NCBI RefSeq assembly: GCF_900007165.1
Contig: NZ_CYGY02000035.1
Span: 124,001 to 188,000 of the forward strand
From: Paraburkholderia piptadeniae
Lineage (GTDB): Bacteria; Pseudomonadota; Gammaproteobacteria; Burkholderiales; Burkholderiaceae
Direction: 5' to 3'
Length of the DNA stretch: 64,000 nt
In this document: piece by piece, positions 1 through 9,247 of the stretch
Position numbering within the stretch: position 1 is the first letter of the stretch
Layout: every line of letters starts with the position of its first letter
The notes under the pieces: model-generated
The model's input: the letters and a program-made list of their open reading frames with translations, nothing else
What the model was told of the DNA's origin: nothing
Database searches by the model: none
Program-made: the position numbers and the translations under genes

Positions 1-242
1 TGGTCGAGCATGCCCGTCAGCGCGATGTGAACGGAATCCGTCGGCGTGCCGTTCACGTAGTAGAAGCCGTTGGCCGAGCGCAGCACCGACAGCGGCCGCG
101 AGAGCGTCAGCGAGTTCGACGCGCCGCTGCAATTCTGTTCGGGTGCCATCACGGTGACATCGGCGAGCGGCTTCAGCGCTTCGTAAAGCGCGGCAAGGCC
201 GGGCGCCAGATAACCGTCGTCATTGCTGAGTAGGATTCGCAT
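1..242 (-). CDS. surE: 5'/3'-nucleotidase SurE (N-terminal part, runs off the left edge)
   Basis: The reverse strand from 242 reads MRILLSNDDGYLAPGL and stays open to the window edge (about 80 residues). The N-terminal (S/T)NDDG motif and the following Asn-Ser segment (NCSGASNSLTL) are the metal and phosphate-binding signature of SurE, a cytoplasmic divalent-metal-dependent nucleoside monophosphatase. Only the N-terminal third is present. In Burkholderia-type genomes surE usually precedes pcm, nlpD and rpoS; those genes would lie outside the window. The start is the ATG that opens the conserved MRILLSNDDG block. Confidence 0.93.
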   Translation of the reverse strand, partial: MRILLSNDDGYLAPGLAALYEALKPLADVTVMAPEQNCSGASNSLTLSRPLSVLRSANGFYYVNGTPTDSVHIALTGMLD

Positions 243-516
243 GCGGCGATTGTAACCGAGGAAACAAGGCACGCGAACGACACGCTGGCCCGCCGCATGC
301 CTATGTCCGAACGTATGGCTTCACGGGCTTCGCGCGGCACTGGAAGCGCACGGTCGTTCGCGCTTGCTTTACACTGCTTCGTTGCGAGGGTTCGTTTGGT
401 TGCCGCGCTACGTTGCCTGAACAGTGCGCGAAGATCGCCGCAAACAGGCTGACCAGACCAAAAGCACGCTTATGAACCCGTCAAGCTTGCAATGACACTT
501 ATCGATTGGAGACACG

Positions 517-1491
517 ATGCGCGCAATCCGCTGTAACCAGTATGGTCCGCCCGAGACACTCAGCATCGAGGAACTACCCGATCTTCAGCCGCAAGCCGGC
601 CAGATCGTGATCGACGTGAAAGCCGCGAGCGTCAATTTTCCTGACGTGCTGATCATCCAGAACAGGTATCAGTTCAAGCCACCCCTGCCCTTCACGCCCG
701 GCGCGGAAGTCGCGGGCATCGTGCGCGCCGTCGGCGAAGGCGTCACGCAGTTCAAGCCGGGCATGCGCGTGGTCGCTTATACGCAGCAAGGCGGCTTCGC
801 CGAGCAGGCGCTCGCCGATGCCCGCGCATGCGTGCCGCTGCCCGATGACGCCGACATGGAGACGGCCGCGATCTTCACACTTGCCTACGGCACGTCGCAT
901 CATGCCGTGGTCGATCGCGCGGCGTTGAAAGCGGGCGAGACGATGCTCGTGCTGGGCGCGGCGGGCGGCGTCGGGCTCGCGGCCGTCGAAATCGGCAAGG
1001 CGCTCGGCGCGCGCGTGATCGCCGCGGCGTCGAGCGACGAGAAGCTCGCGACGTGCGTCGCGCATGGCGCCGATGCAACCATCAACTACGCGACGGAAGA
1101 CCTGCGCGAACGCATCAAGGCGCTGACGGACGGCAAAGGTCCCGACGTGATCTATGACCCTGTCGGCGGCAGTTATGCGGAGCCCGCATTTCGCAGCATC
1201 GGCTGGCGTGGGCGCTATCTCGTCGTCGGCTTCGCGAACGGCGAAATTCCGAAGCTGCCGCTCAATCTCGCGTTGCTGAAAGGCGCGAGCATCGTCGGCG
1301 TGTTCTGGGGCGATTTCGCGCGCCGCGAACCGCAGCGCAACGCGGCGGCATTCCAGGAAATGCTCGGCTGGATTCGCGAGGGAAAGCTCAAGCCGCTGGT
1401 GTCGGCGCGCTATCCGCTCGAAGACACGCCGCGCGCGCTCAACGACATGGCGCAGCGGCGCGTGCTCGGCAAGATCGTGATCACGCCGTAA
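517..1491 (+). CDS. NADPH:quinone oxidoreductase, zinc-independent MDR family
   Basis: A 324-residue medium-chain dehydrogenase/reductase. The N-terminal GroES-like half contains NFPDVLIIQNRYQ and PFTPGAEVAGIV, which are typical of quinone oxidoreductase/crotonyl-CoA reductase relatives. The Rossmann half carries the NADPH-binding GAAGGVGLAAVEIG near residue 147. The zinc-ligand cysteines of alcohol dehydrogenases are absent, so reduction of quinones or enoyl substrates is more likely than alcohol oxidation. A GGAG-type ribosome site (TTGGAGACACG) lies just before the ATG. It is a single gene, divergent from surE and convergent with the ABC operon. The physiological substrate cannot be told from the sequence. 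Confidence 0.88.
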   Translation: MRAIRCNQYGPPETLSIEELPDLQPQAGQIVIDVKAASVNFPDVLIIQNRYQFKPPLPFTPGAEVAGIVRAVGEGVTQFKPGMRVVAYTQQGGFAEQALADARACVPLPDDADMETAAIFTLAYGTSHHAVVDRAALKAGETMLVLGAAGGVGLAAVEIGKALGARVIAAASSDEKLATCVAHGADATINYATEDLRERIKALTDGKGPDVIYDPVGGSYAEPAFRSIGWRGRYLVVGFANGEIPKLPLNLALLKGASIVGVFWGDFARREPQRNAAAFQEMLGWIREGKLKPLVSARYPLEDTPRALNDMAQRRVLGKIVITP

Positions 1492-1577
1492 GCGCGAGCG
1501 GGCCGCTCAACGATAAACGACAAACGGCGCGTGCCCCTTCCAGGTCACGCGCCGTTCTTCTTTCGATGCACCGGCGA

Positions 1578-2402
1578 TCAGATCTTTTCTGTCTCGCCGG
1601 ACTTCGGCTGCCATTTCATCAGGCGCCGCTCCAGCATGCCGACGATCGCATCGAGTATCAGCGCGAAGGCCGTCAGCACAAGAATGCCGGCAAACACGGT
1701 GTTGATATCGAAGGTGCCTTCCGCCTGCAGGATCAGATAGCCGACGCCGCGCGCCGAGCCCAGGTACTCGCCGACTACCGAGCCGACGAACGCGAGCCCC
1801 ACCGACGTATGCAGGCTCGAAAACACCCAGCTCATCGCGCTCGGCAGATAGACGGCCCGCAGCTGCTGCTTGCGGTTCGCGCCGAGCATGCGCGCGTTCG
1901 CGAGCACGACGGGGCTCACTTCCTTCACGCCCTGATAGACGTTGAAGAACACGATGAAGAACACCAGCGTCACGCCGAGCGCAACCTTCGACCAGATGCC
2001 CAAGCCGAACCACACGCCGAAGATCGGCGCGAGAATCACGCGCGGCATCGAGTTTGCTGCCTTGATGTACGGATCGAACAGCGCGCTCGCGAGCGGCGAC
2101 AGCGCGAGCCACAGGCCGACGCCGAGTCCCAGCATCGTGCCGAGCGCGAACGCGAGCACCGTCTCGATCAGCGTGATCCACAGATGCAGATAGATTTCGC
2201 CGGACGCGAACCACTCCCAGATCCGCACGAGCACTTTTTGCGGCTCGCCGAAGAAGAACGCGGCTTTGTTCGGATCGTCGAAATAGAACGCGGGCAACAG
2301 CGTCGGGCTCGTCAGCACGTACCAGAGCACAAAGCTCAGCACGAGCAGCAGCCACTGCCAGATCACGAGATTCGCGCGGTTCGGACGCAAGACTTTCCAC
2401 AT
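1578..2402 (-). CDS. ABC transporter permease, SsuC/TauC-like
   Basis: A 274-residue inner-membrane protein with about six hydrophobic helices and the permease EAA loop around VLANARMLGANRKQQLRAVYLP, which docks the ATPase. It belongs to the nitrate/sulfonate/taurine import family. Its ATG follows the ATPase stop by one base (TGAGATG), so the two are translationally coupled. It is the last gene of the reverse operon CoA transferase - binding protein - ATPase - permease. The substrate is not evident; neither sulfonatase nor nitrate reductase genes accompany it. Confidence 0.9.
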   Translation of the reverse strand: MWKVLRPNRANLVIWQWLLLVLSFVLWYVLTSPTLLPAFYFDDPNKAAFFFGEPQKVLVRIWEWFASGEIYLHLWITLIETVLAFALGTMLGLGVGLWLALSPLASALFDPYIKAANSMPRVILAPIFGVWFGLGIWSKVALGVTLVFFIVFFNVYQGVKEVSPVVLANARMLGANRKQQLRAVYLPSAMSWVFSSLHTSVGLAFVGSVVGEYLGSARGVGYLILQAEGTFDINTVFAGILVLTAFALILDAIVGMLERRLMKWQPKSGETEKI

Positions 2403-2403
2403 C

Positions 2404-3228
2404 TCAGTTGCTCTCCTGCACAGCCGTCAGTTGCTGCTGATAACCCTTCAGCACCTCATCGCGCAGCACGCTCCAGATCTGCGCATGCAGTTCGACGAAG
2501 CGCGGATCCGAGCGCACCTCGGCGACGTCGCGCGGACGCGGCAGATCGATCGTGAACTCGCCGATGGGCCGCGTGCCCGGCCCCGCCGACAGCACGACGA
2601 CGCGATCCGACATTGCGATCGCTTCGTCGAGATCGTGCGTGATGAACAGCACGGCCTTGCGTTTCGCGGCCCACAGATCGAGCAGCTCGTTTTCCATCAG
2701 CTGGCGCGTCTGGATATCGAGCGCGGAAAACGGCTCGTCCATCAGGATGATGTCGGGATCGAGAATCAGTGTCTGCGCCATCGCAACCCGCTTTCGCATG
2801 CCGCCCGACAGCTGATGCGGATAACGGTCCCCGAAGCCGCCGAGACCGACGCGCTTGAGCCAATCCTCAGCACGCGAGCGGGCTTCGGCGCGCGGCACGT
2901 CATGGAACGACAGGCCTGCCGTCACGTTATCGAGCGCCGAACGCCACGGCATCAACGCGTCCGCCTGGAACATGTAGCCCGCGCGCCGGTTGATGCCCGA
3001 GAGCTTCTCGCCGAACACCGTCACCGCGCCCGACGACGGTTCCAGCAGCCCCGCGCCGACGTTCAGCAACGTCGACTTGCCGCAACCCGTCGGCCCGACG
3101 ACCGATACGAATTCGCCCGGCGCGATGCGCAAGGTCGTGTCCTTGACGGCGGTGTATCGCTGGCCGCGATTCTCGCGCGACGCAAACGTGCAGGTGATGT
3201 TTTCGAGCGCCAGGGCGGCAACGGTCAT
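2404..3228 (-). CDS. ABC transporter ATP-binding protein, SsuB/TauB-like
   Basis: A 274-residue ABC ATPase energising the adjacent permease. Visible motifs are Walker A GPTGCGKST, Q-loop FQADALMPW, signature LSGGMRKRVAMAQ, Walker B IILMDEPFSALD and switch His in FITHDLDEA. I chose the ATG at 3228 (MTVAALALENITC) because the family homology begins there; the upstream in-frame extension is Ser/Arg-rich and unlike the family. The 130-base gap to the upstream binding-protein gene holds a stem-loop, which may set the stoichiometry of the transporter parts. Confidence 0.93.
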   Translation of the reverse strand: MTVAALALENITCTFASRENRGQRYTAVKDTTLRIAPGEFVSVVGPTGCGKSTLLNVGAGLLEPSSGAVTVFGEKLSGINRRAGYMFQADALMPWRSALDNVTAGLSFHDVPRAEARSRAEDWLKRVGLGGFGDRYPHQLSGGMRKRVAMAQTLILDPDIILMDEPFSALDIQTRQLMENELLDLWAAKRKAVLFITHDLDEAIAMSDRVVVLSAGPGTRPIGEFTIDLPRPRDVAEVRSDPRFVELHAQIWSVLRDEVLKGYQQQLTAVQESN

Positions 3229-3311
3229 CGTTCGGCTCACTTCTTCGATGCTTTGATGGTTCGAGGTTTTGGACAAGGATGTGACGGCGTGACTGCGCGT
3301 GTTGCGTGAAA

Positions 3312-3336
3312 GGCGAGCGCGACGCAAGCGCTCGCC
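3312..3336 (-). other. Intercistronic stem-loop between binding-protein and ATPase genes
   Basis: Perfect 9-bp arms GGCGAGCGC (3312-3320) and GCGCTCGCC (3328-3336) with a 7-base loop lie just downstream of the substrate-binding protein stop. There is only a short T run afterwards on the reverse strand (CTTTC), so this looks like an attenuating or 3'-protecting hairpin rather than a full terminator. Such hairpins commonly keep periplasmic binding-protein mRNA in excess of ATPase/permease mRNA. Confidence 0.55.
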
Positions 3337-3357
3337 CCTTGTCCTTGCGTCAGTGCG

Positions 3358-4395
3358 TTACGCCTTGACCGTCGTGATCGCCTTCTTCACGAAGTCGTTC
3401 GTCCAGCTCTTCGACAGATCGATCGGCTTGCCCTTCACGGTGTCGTCGAAAGCCTGCAGCGTCTTGAGCGACGTCGCGGGGCCGTCGGCGGGCATCAGGC
3501 CATCGGGTGACATCGCTTCCTTCACGTGCTGCCACGAATCCAGATACAGCGCGCGGTCGCCGAGCAGATACGATTCGGGCACGGTGTTGATCAGCTCGGT
3601 GCCCGTCGCCGTCTGCAGCCACTTCAGCGCGCGCACCATCGCGTTGGCGAGCGCCTGCGTCGTGTTCGGATTCTTGCTGATGAACGCTTGCGACGCATAC
3701 AGGCAACCGGCAGGCATGTTGCCGCCGAACACCGTGTGCGTATCGTTGAGCGTGCGCGTGTCGGACACGACGCGAATCTCGCTCGAGCGTTCGAGCTTCG
3801 TCATCACCGGATCGAGATTGGCGAGCGCGTCGATCTGCCCCGATTGCAGCGCGGCGATCGCCCCCGCGCCCGCGCCGACGCCAATGAACGACACGTCTTT
3901 CGCGGTCAGCCCCGCTTTCGCGAGCACGAAGCTCGCCATGATCGACGTCGACGAACCCGGCGCCGTCACGCCGATCTTCTTGCCCTTCAGGTCCGCGATC
4001 GACTGGTAGTTCGCCATCGTCTTCTTCGACACGGCGAGCACGATCTGTGGCGCGCGCCCTTGCAGCACGAATTCGCGGAAGTACTGGTTCTTCGCCTGCA
4101 GCAGCAGCGTGTGTTCGAACGCGCCGGAGACGACATCGGCGCTGCCGCCGACGGCCGCCTTCAACGCCTGTGAGCCGCCCGCAAAGTCGGAGATCTCGAC
4201 TTCGAGCCCTTCGTCCTTGAAGAAATTACGGCGCTCGGCAATCGTCAGGGGCAGATAGTAGAAAAGATTCTTGCCGCCGACGGCAATCGCGACTTTCGAC
4301 GTCTCCAGCTTGCCTTGCCCGAATGCGAGCGGCGAGCCGACGAGCGATGCGCCCGCGAGCGCCGCGGTGCCTGCGAGAAAGCTTCTTCGTTGCAT
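3358..4395 (-). CDS. ABC transporter substrate-binding protein, SsuA/THI5-like
   Basis: A 345-residue periplasmic binding protein. The N-terminus MQRRSFLAGTAALAG carries RR-x-F-L, compatible with Tat export, and a cleavable segment ending near AFGQG. The body has features of the NMT1/SsuA fold: LAERRNFFKDEGLEVE-like opening (here TIAERRNFFKDEGL), ADVVSG, and DLKGKKIGVTAPGS. The ATG at 4395 was chosen because it starts the signal sequence; the upstream extension is not signal-like. It is second in the operon, 90 bases after the CoA transferase. Ligands of this family range from sulfonates and nitrate to pyrimidines and aromatic acids; the CoA transferase hints at a carboxylic acid, but this is inference. 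Confidence 0.9.
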   Translation of the reverse strand: MQRRSFLAGTAALAGASLVGSPLAFGQGKLETSKVAIAVGGKNLFYYLPLTIAERRNFFKDEGLEVEISDFAGGSQALKAAVGGSADVVSGAFEHTLLLQAKNQYFREFVLQGRAPQIVLAVSKKTMANYQSIADLKGKKIGVTAPGSSTSIMASFVLAKAGLTAKDVSFIGVGAGAGAIAALQSGQIDALANLDPVMTKLERSSEIRVVSDTRTLNDTHTVFGGNMPAGCLYASQAFISKNPNTTQALANAMVRALKWLQTATGTELINTVPESYLLGDRALYLDSWQHVKEAMSPDGLMPADGPATSLKTLQAFDDTVKGKPIDLSKSWTNDFVKKAITTVKA

Positions 4396-4485
4396 GGTCC
4401 TGTCTCCGTTTCTTCTGTCGTTGTTCTGTCGCCGGTCTGGTCGGCCGGTCTGCGCACACTTCGCGTGCGCCGGCCTCTTCAACGC

Positions 4486-5727
4486 TCAAACGATCTGTTG
4501 CGCGTGCAACCTTGCGATGTGGTCCGCATCATAACCCAGCGATTGCAGAACTTCATCCGTATGTTCACCCAGTTCGGGCCCGAGCCAGCGCGTTTCGCCG
4601 GGCGTTTCGGAGAGTTTGGGCGTGACGCCCGGCAGCGCGATGTCGCGGCCGTCCTGCCATTTGAAGCTCTGGATCATCTGGCGCGCGGCGTATTGCGGAT
4701 CGGTGAACATGTCCGCGACGCTGTAGATGCGGCCCACGGGCACGTCAGCGGCGTTCAGCACATCGAGCGCCTCGTCGATCGTGCGATTCGCGAGCCACGC
4801 CGCGATCGCGCCGTCTATCTCCTGTGTGCGCGGCACGCGGCCGTCGTTGTGCGCGAGCGCCGGATCGTTCGCGAGGTCTTCGCGGTCGATCGCGATCATC
4901 AGCCGCTTGAAAATCGGATCGCTATTGCCGCCGATCACGATGCTGCCGTCGCGGCACGGATAGGTATTCGACGGCACGATGCCCGGCAGCGAAGCGCCCG
5001 TGCGCTCGCGCACCATGCCATAGACGCCGTACTCGGGCACCACGCTTTCCATCATGTTGAAGACGGCTTCGTACAGCGCGACGTCGACGACCTGCCCTTT
5101 GCCGCCGTTCACCTGGCGGTGATGCAGCGCCATCAGCGCGCCGATCACGCCATGCAGCGCCGCGATCGAATCGCCGATCGAAATGCCGATGCGCGGCGGC
5201 GGCAGATCCGGATACCCGGTGATATGGCGCAGACCGCCCATCGATTCCGCGATCGCGCCGAAGCCCGGACGGTCGCGATACGGCCCCGTCTGCCCATAGC
5301 CGGACAGGCGCACCATCACGAGGCCGGGGTTCTCCTTCGACAGCACGTCATAGCCGAGCCCCAGCTTTTCGAGCTGCCCCGGCCGGAAATTTTCGACGAC
5401 GATATCCGCTTCTTTCGCGAGCTTGCGGACGATTTCCTTGCCTTCCTCAGCCTTGAGGTTGATCGTCACCGATTTCTTGTTGCGCGCCTGCACGGCCCAC
5501 CACAGCGACGTGCCGCCCACTTCGGGATAGAGCTTGCGCCATTTGCGCAGCGGATCGCCGCCCTTCGGGTCTTCGATCTTGATCACGTCCGCGCCGAACT
5601 CGCCGAGAAAGCGCGCGGCGAACGGCCCGGCGATCAGCGTGCCGAGTTCGAGCACCTTGACGCCCGCGAGCGGGCCCTGGGTTGGTCCTTTGCGTTGTTC
5701 CTCTGGCGTTGCAGTCGATGTGTTCAT
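4486..5727 (-). CDS. Family III (CaiB/BaiF) CoA transferase
   Basis: A 413-residue CoA transferase of the CaiB/BaiF/Frc family, which moves CoA between acids through an aspartyl-CoA anhydride. Visible motifs are GVKVLELGTLIAGPFAARFLGEFGADVIKIE at the N-terminus, NFRPG, GYGQTGPY and RPGFGAIAESMGGL; the Asp in ISIGDSIAA is the probable nucleophile. The ATG at 5727 precedes the conserved core by about 20 residues; longer in-frame extensions are low-complexity. It heads an operon with a complete ABC importer, suggesting uptake and CoA activation of the same organic acid. Confidence 0.92.
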   Translation of the reverse strand: MNTSTATPEEQRKGPTQGPLAGVKVLELGTLIAGPFAARFLGEFGADVIKIEDPKGGDPLRKWRKLYPEVGGTSLWWAVQARNKKSVTINLKAEEGKEIVRKLAKEADIVVENFRPGQLEKLGLGYDVLSKENPGLVMVRLSGYGQTGPYRDRPGFGAIAESMGGLRHITGYPDLPPPRIGISIGDSIAALHGVIGALMALHHRQVNGGKGQVVDVALYEAVFNMMESVVPEYGVYGMVRERTGASLPGIVPSNTYPCRDGSIVIGGNSDPIFKRLMIAIDREDLANDPALAHNDGRVPRTQEIDGAIAAWLANRTIDEALDVLNAADVPVGRIYSVADMFTDPQYAARQMIQSFKWQDGRDIALPGVTPKLSETPGETRWLGPELGEHTDEVLQSLGYDADHIARLHAQQIV

Positions 5728-5803
5728 GTGTCTCCCGATCTTCTTGTACTTGCCAGACGCGGCCGATGCGTCCGTTCGCAACGCGTTCGATGCGCGTGAG
5801 CTG

Positions 5804-6400
5804 CTACATCGAGCGCCTGTCGAGCATCGCGCGCGCGATGGTGCCCGCATCGACATACTCGAGCTCGCCGCCGACGGGGACGCCGCGCGCGAGACGCGTT
5901 ACCGACAGGCCGCGCGCCTTCAGCGTTTGCCCGAGGTAGTGCGCCGTCGCCTCGCCTTCGTTCGTGAAGTTGGTTGCGAGCACGACTTCCTTGACGACGC
6001 CATCCGACGCGCGCTTGACGAGCCGGTCGAAATGGATTTCCTTCGGGCCGATGCCGTCGAGCGGACTCAGGCGCCCCATCAGCACGAAATACAGCCCGCG
6101 ATACGTCATCGTCTGTTCGAGCATGATCTGATCGGCGGGTGTTTCGACGACGCACAGCAGCGTCGGGTCGCGTTCGGTATCGCTGCAGACTTCGCAGATC
6201 TGCGCTTCCGTGAAGGTGTTGCACTTCTCGCAGTGCTGCAGATGCTCGGTCGCGAACAGCAGCGAGCGGCCGAGCTTTTCGGCGCCGTCGCGATCGTGCT
6301 GCATCAGGTGGTACGCCATGCGTTGCGCGGACTTCGGCCCGACGCCGGGCAGAACGCGCAGCGCTTCGACGAGCGCCGACAAGGCGGAAGGTTGTTTCAT
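5804..6400 (-). CDS. recR: Recombination mediator RecR
   Basis: A 198-residue RecR, which with RecO helps load RecA on gapped DNA. The sequence shows the N-terminal helix-hairpin-helix (LPGVGPKSAQRMAYHL), a four-Cys zinc motif (CEKCNTFTEAQICEVC) and a Toprim domain. Length and order match E. coli RecR. It is the third gene of the classic dnaX-ybaB-recR reverse cluster, 91 bases after ybaB. Confidence 0.97.
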   Translation of the reverse strand: MKQPSALSALVEALRVLPGVGPKSAQRMAYHLMQHDRDGAEKLGRSLLFATEHLQHCEKCNTFTEAQICEVCSDTERDPTLLCVVETPADQIMLEQTMTYRGLYFVLMGRLSPLDGIGPKEIHFDRLVKRASDGVVKEVVLATNFTNEGEATAHYLGQTLKARGLSVTRLARGVPVGGELEYVDAGTIARAMLDRRSM

Positions 6401-6491
6401 GCTGGAACGGCGGCGTCGATAGTGGGTTCGGCGAGTCGCGCACGGGCTGCGGGCGGAGCGCCCGATGCCCGCGCGCGAACTCCCCGCGCGA

Positions 6492-6818
6492 TCAGAACGG
6501 CAGCTTGAAGCCCGGCGGCAGCGGCAGGCCCGAGGTCATGCCGCCCATCTTCTCCTGCGCGGTGGCTTCCGCCTTGCGCACGGCGTCGTTGAACGCAGCC
6601 GCCACGAGATCTTCGAGCATGTCCTTGTCGTCGGCGAGCAGGCTCGGATCGATCGACACGCGGCGCACGTCGTTCTTGCAGGTCATCGTCACCTTGACGA
6701 GCCCCGCGCCCGACTGCCCCTCGACTTCGATCTGCGCGAGTTGCTCCTGCATCTTCTTCATGTTCTCTTGCATCTGCTGGGCTTGCTTCATCAGCCCGGC
6801 GAGTTGGCCTTTCATCAT
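6492..6818 (-). CDS. ybaB: YbaB/EbfC nucleoid-associated protein
   Basis: A 108-residue member of the YbaB/EbfC family of small dimeric DNA-binding proteins. It has the Met/Gln-rich N-terminal helix (GLMKQAQQMQENMKKMQEQLA), then GAGLVKVTMTCKNDVRRVSIDPSLL and a C-terminal G-L-P-L-P-P-G-F-K tail. The length is normal. It sits between dnaX and recR, as in many proteobacteria, and is probably cotranscribed with them. Confidence 0.96.
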   Translation of the reverse strand: MMKGQLAGLMKQAQQMQENMKKMQEQLAQIEVEGQSGAGLVKVTMTCKNDVRRVSIDPSLLADDKDMLEDLVAAAFNDAVRKAEATAQEKMGGMTSGLPLPPGFKLPF

Positions 6819-6880
6819 GGACTTGCTCCTTCGTAATGGTGAATTCCGGTTGACGCGCGTTCATCCGGCGCGCGCGGGAA

Positions 6881-9241
6881 TCAGTGGCTGGCGGCGTCCT
6901 GGCCGCCGTCGGCGCCCGGCGTGAGCGGGCGCACCGAGCCCGGCACGATGCTCGCGCCGAACTCGCGGATCAGGGATTGCACGAACGGATCGGCGCCGAT
7001 TTCGCGCTCGGCTTCCCGTTGACGCTTCGCGCGCTCGATCGCATCGAGCACCGCGGCCGTGCGCTGCACGGGACCGACGTCGACCTGCACGTCGATCTCA
7101 CTGCCGAGCCGTTCGGCGAGCGCGGCTTTCAGCTTCGCGATCTGCGCGGGCTCGGCGTAGAGCTGGACCGCGACGTTGAGCTTCAGCGTCTTGCCTTCGA
7201 CGGCCATCAGCTCGCTATTGAATGCGAGCTGATACGAAATGCCCTTGAGCGACAGCGTGACGGCGAGCGCCGGCCAGTCGCCGTCGAAACCGATCGCATT
7301 GAGCGGCACGGCGGGCGGCAGCGTGCGGACGTCGACGACGGGCGCGGGTGCGGGCGCCGCGGCGGACGCGCTGCCTCGCGCGACGACCACGTCATCGGGG
7401 CCGCTGTCGAAAACTGGAATGAAGTTGTCGTCGGCAGGCGCGAAGAACGCATCGTCCGACGAAGCGGGAATGTAGTCGTCAGGGGGAATGTCTTCCCACG
7501 GCGGAACGGACGAGCCGCCCTGCTGCTGCGCACCACGCGAAGATAGGGTGCGAGCGGCCGTCTCCTGTTGCGCGGCGGCTGCGGCGCGGCGGGCCGGATC
7601 GGGTGTCGGGACGCGAACGGCGACGCGGGGCGCGGCAGGCTTCGCCGTCGGCGCGGGAGACGCAGCCGCAGCCGGCGCAGCGGAACGGGCTGAAGCGCCG
7701 CGATCCGTCGATACTTTCATGCCCGCGTTGCGCAGCACGTCGAGCGCGGCGCTCGCGCCGCCCGCGCGGCGCGGCGCGGCTTCAGACTGCCGTTGCGGCA
7801 CGGCCGCGGCTTGCGCGGGTGGGTTGTCGTCCGGCGTGGCGGGGTTACTGGGCGAAGCTTCTGAGGCGTTTGAGGCAGTAGATGCTTCGTCGACTTCCTT
7901 GGACCCGGCGGCGGACATCATCGGTGTCACACCGGCATCGACCGTTGCGGCTGTTGCGATTTCAGCTGCTTCGCTGACTGCTTTCGGCTGAGCGGCCGCA
8001 GATTCGGGCTTGGGTGCGGCAGCAGGCCTCTCGATTGGATGAGCCTGTGCCTCGCGCACAGGAGCCGCCGCGACGGGCGCGCCCGCACGCTTCGATCCAG
8101 CCGCAGCCGGAACCGTCGAGCGTCCCGCAGGCGTCACGCCACCACCGCCACCATTCGGCGCCGGCTCGAAGGCGAGCATCCGCAACAGCGTCATCGTGAA
8201 GCCGGCGTATTCGTCGGGCGCGAGGCCCAGCTCGCTTCGGCCGATCGTCGCGATCTGATAGAAGAGCTGAACCTGCTCGGGGCTCAGCGCATCGGCGAAA
8301 CGGCGCAGGTCGGCGGCCTCCGGCCACTCTTCCAGCACCGACGACGGCGCGTATTGCGCCCACGCGATCTTGTGCAAAAGTCCCGCGAGGTCTTGCAGCG
8401 CGGTCGAGAACGACAGGCTGCGCAACGCCATCTCGTCGGCGACGGACAACACTGCGGCACCGTCACCCGCGACGAGCGCATCGAGGAGACGAATCAGATA
8501 GCTCTGATCGAGCGCGCCGAGCATGCCTCGCACGGCTTCCTCAGTGAGCTGATTCGCCGAATACGCGATGGCCTGGTCGGTCAGCGACAACGCATCGCGC
8601 ATCGAGCCGTCCGCGGCGCGCGCGAGCAGGCGCAACGCCTGCGCTTCATGCGGAATGTTCTCTTCGCCGAGAATGCGCTCGAGATGCGACACGATATGTC
8701 CTGCCGGCATCTGCTTCAGATTGAACTGAAGGCAGCGCGAGAGCACCGTGACGGGAATCTTCTGCGGGTCGGTCGTCGCGAGAAGGAACTTCACATGCGG
8801 CGGCGGCTCTTCCAGCGTCTTCAACATCGCGTTGAAGGCGTGGTTCGTGAGCATGTGCACTTCGTCGATCATGTAGACCTTGAAGCGCGCATCGACGGGT
8901 GCATACACGGCGCGTTCCAGCAGCGCAGCCATTTCGTCGACACCACGATTGCTCGCCGCGTCCATTTCGACGTAATCGACGAAGCGCCCTTCGTCGATCT
9001 CGCGGCAAGCACGACATACGCCACACGGTGTGGCCGTCACGCCCGTTTCACAATTGAGCGCCTTCGCGAAGATACGCGAGAGCGTCGTCTTGCCGACGCC
9101 GCGTGTGCCCGTAAACAGATAGGCGTGGTGCAGACGGCCACCGTCGAGCGCGTGCGTGAGCGCGCGCACCACGTGCTCCTGTCCGACGAGCGAAGCAAAA
9201 TCCTTCGGCCGCCATTTGCGTGCGAGAACTTGATAGGTCAT
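6881..9241 (-). CDS. dnaX: DNA polymerase III subunit gamma/tau
   Basis: A 786-residue clamp-loader ATPase. Walker A GTRGVGKTT is at residues 45-53, zinc-module cysteines are at 64, 73, 76 and 79, and the DEVHML Walker B and sensor motifs follow. A long Ala/Pro/Ser-rich linker (about 370-620) separates the AAA+ core from the C-terminal tau region, making it longer than E. coli tau (643). The start MTYQVLARKWRPKDF matches the conserved DnaX N-terminus. An extended -10 ends only six bases before the ATG and no Shine-Dalgarno is visible, so the mRNA could be leaderless. I saw no E. coli-like A-rich frameshift site. Confidence 0.97.
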   Translation of the reverse strand: MTYQVLARKWRPKDFASLVGQEHVVRALTHALDGGRLHHAYLFTGTRGVGKTTLSRIFAKALNCETGVTATPCGVCRACREIDEGRFVDYVEMDAASNRGVDEMAALLERAVYAPVDARFKVYMIDEVHMLTNHAFNAMLKTLEEPPPHVKFLLATTDPQKIPVTVLSRCLQFNLKQMPAGHIVSHLERILGEENIPHEAQALRLLARAADGSMRDALSLTDQAIAYSANQLTEEAVRGMLGALDQSYLIRLLDALVAGDGAAVLSVADEMALRSLSFSTALQDLAGLLHKIAWAQYAPSSVLEEWPEAADLRRFADALSPEQVQLFYQIATIGRSELGLAPDEYAGFTMTLLRMLAFEPAPNGGGGGVTPAGRSTVPAAAGSKRAGAPVAAAPVREAQAHPIERPAAAPKPESAAAQPKAVSEAAEIATAATVDAGVTPMMSAAGSKEVDEASTASNASEASPSNPATPDDNPPAQAAAVPQRQSEAAPRRAGGASAALDVLRNAGMKVSTDRGASARSAAPAAAASPAPTAKPAAPRVAVRVPTPDPARRAAAAAQQETAARTLSSRGAQQQGGSSVPPWEDIPPDDYIPASSDDAFFAPADDNFIPVFDSGPDDVVVARGSASAAAPAPAPVVDVRTLPPAVPLNAIGFDGDWPALAVTLSLKGISYQLAFNSELMAVEGKTLKLNVAVQLYAEPAQIAKLKAALAERLGSEIDVQVDVGPVQRTAAVLDAIERAKRQREAEREIGADPFVQSLIREFGASIVPGSVRPLTPGADGGQDAASH

Positions 9242-9247
9242 CCGGAA

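Noticed and set aside
6881..9241. Programmed frameshift site producing the gamma form of DnaX
   Set aside because: No A AAA AAG-like slippery run with a following hairpin was found; the linker is GC-rich.
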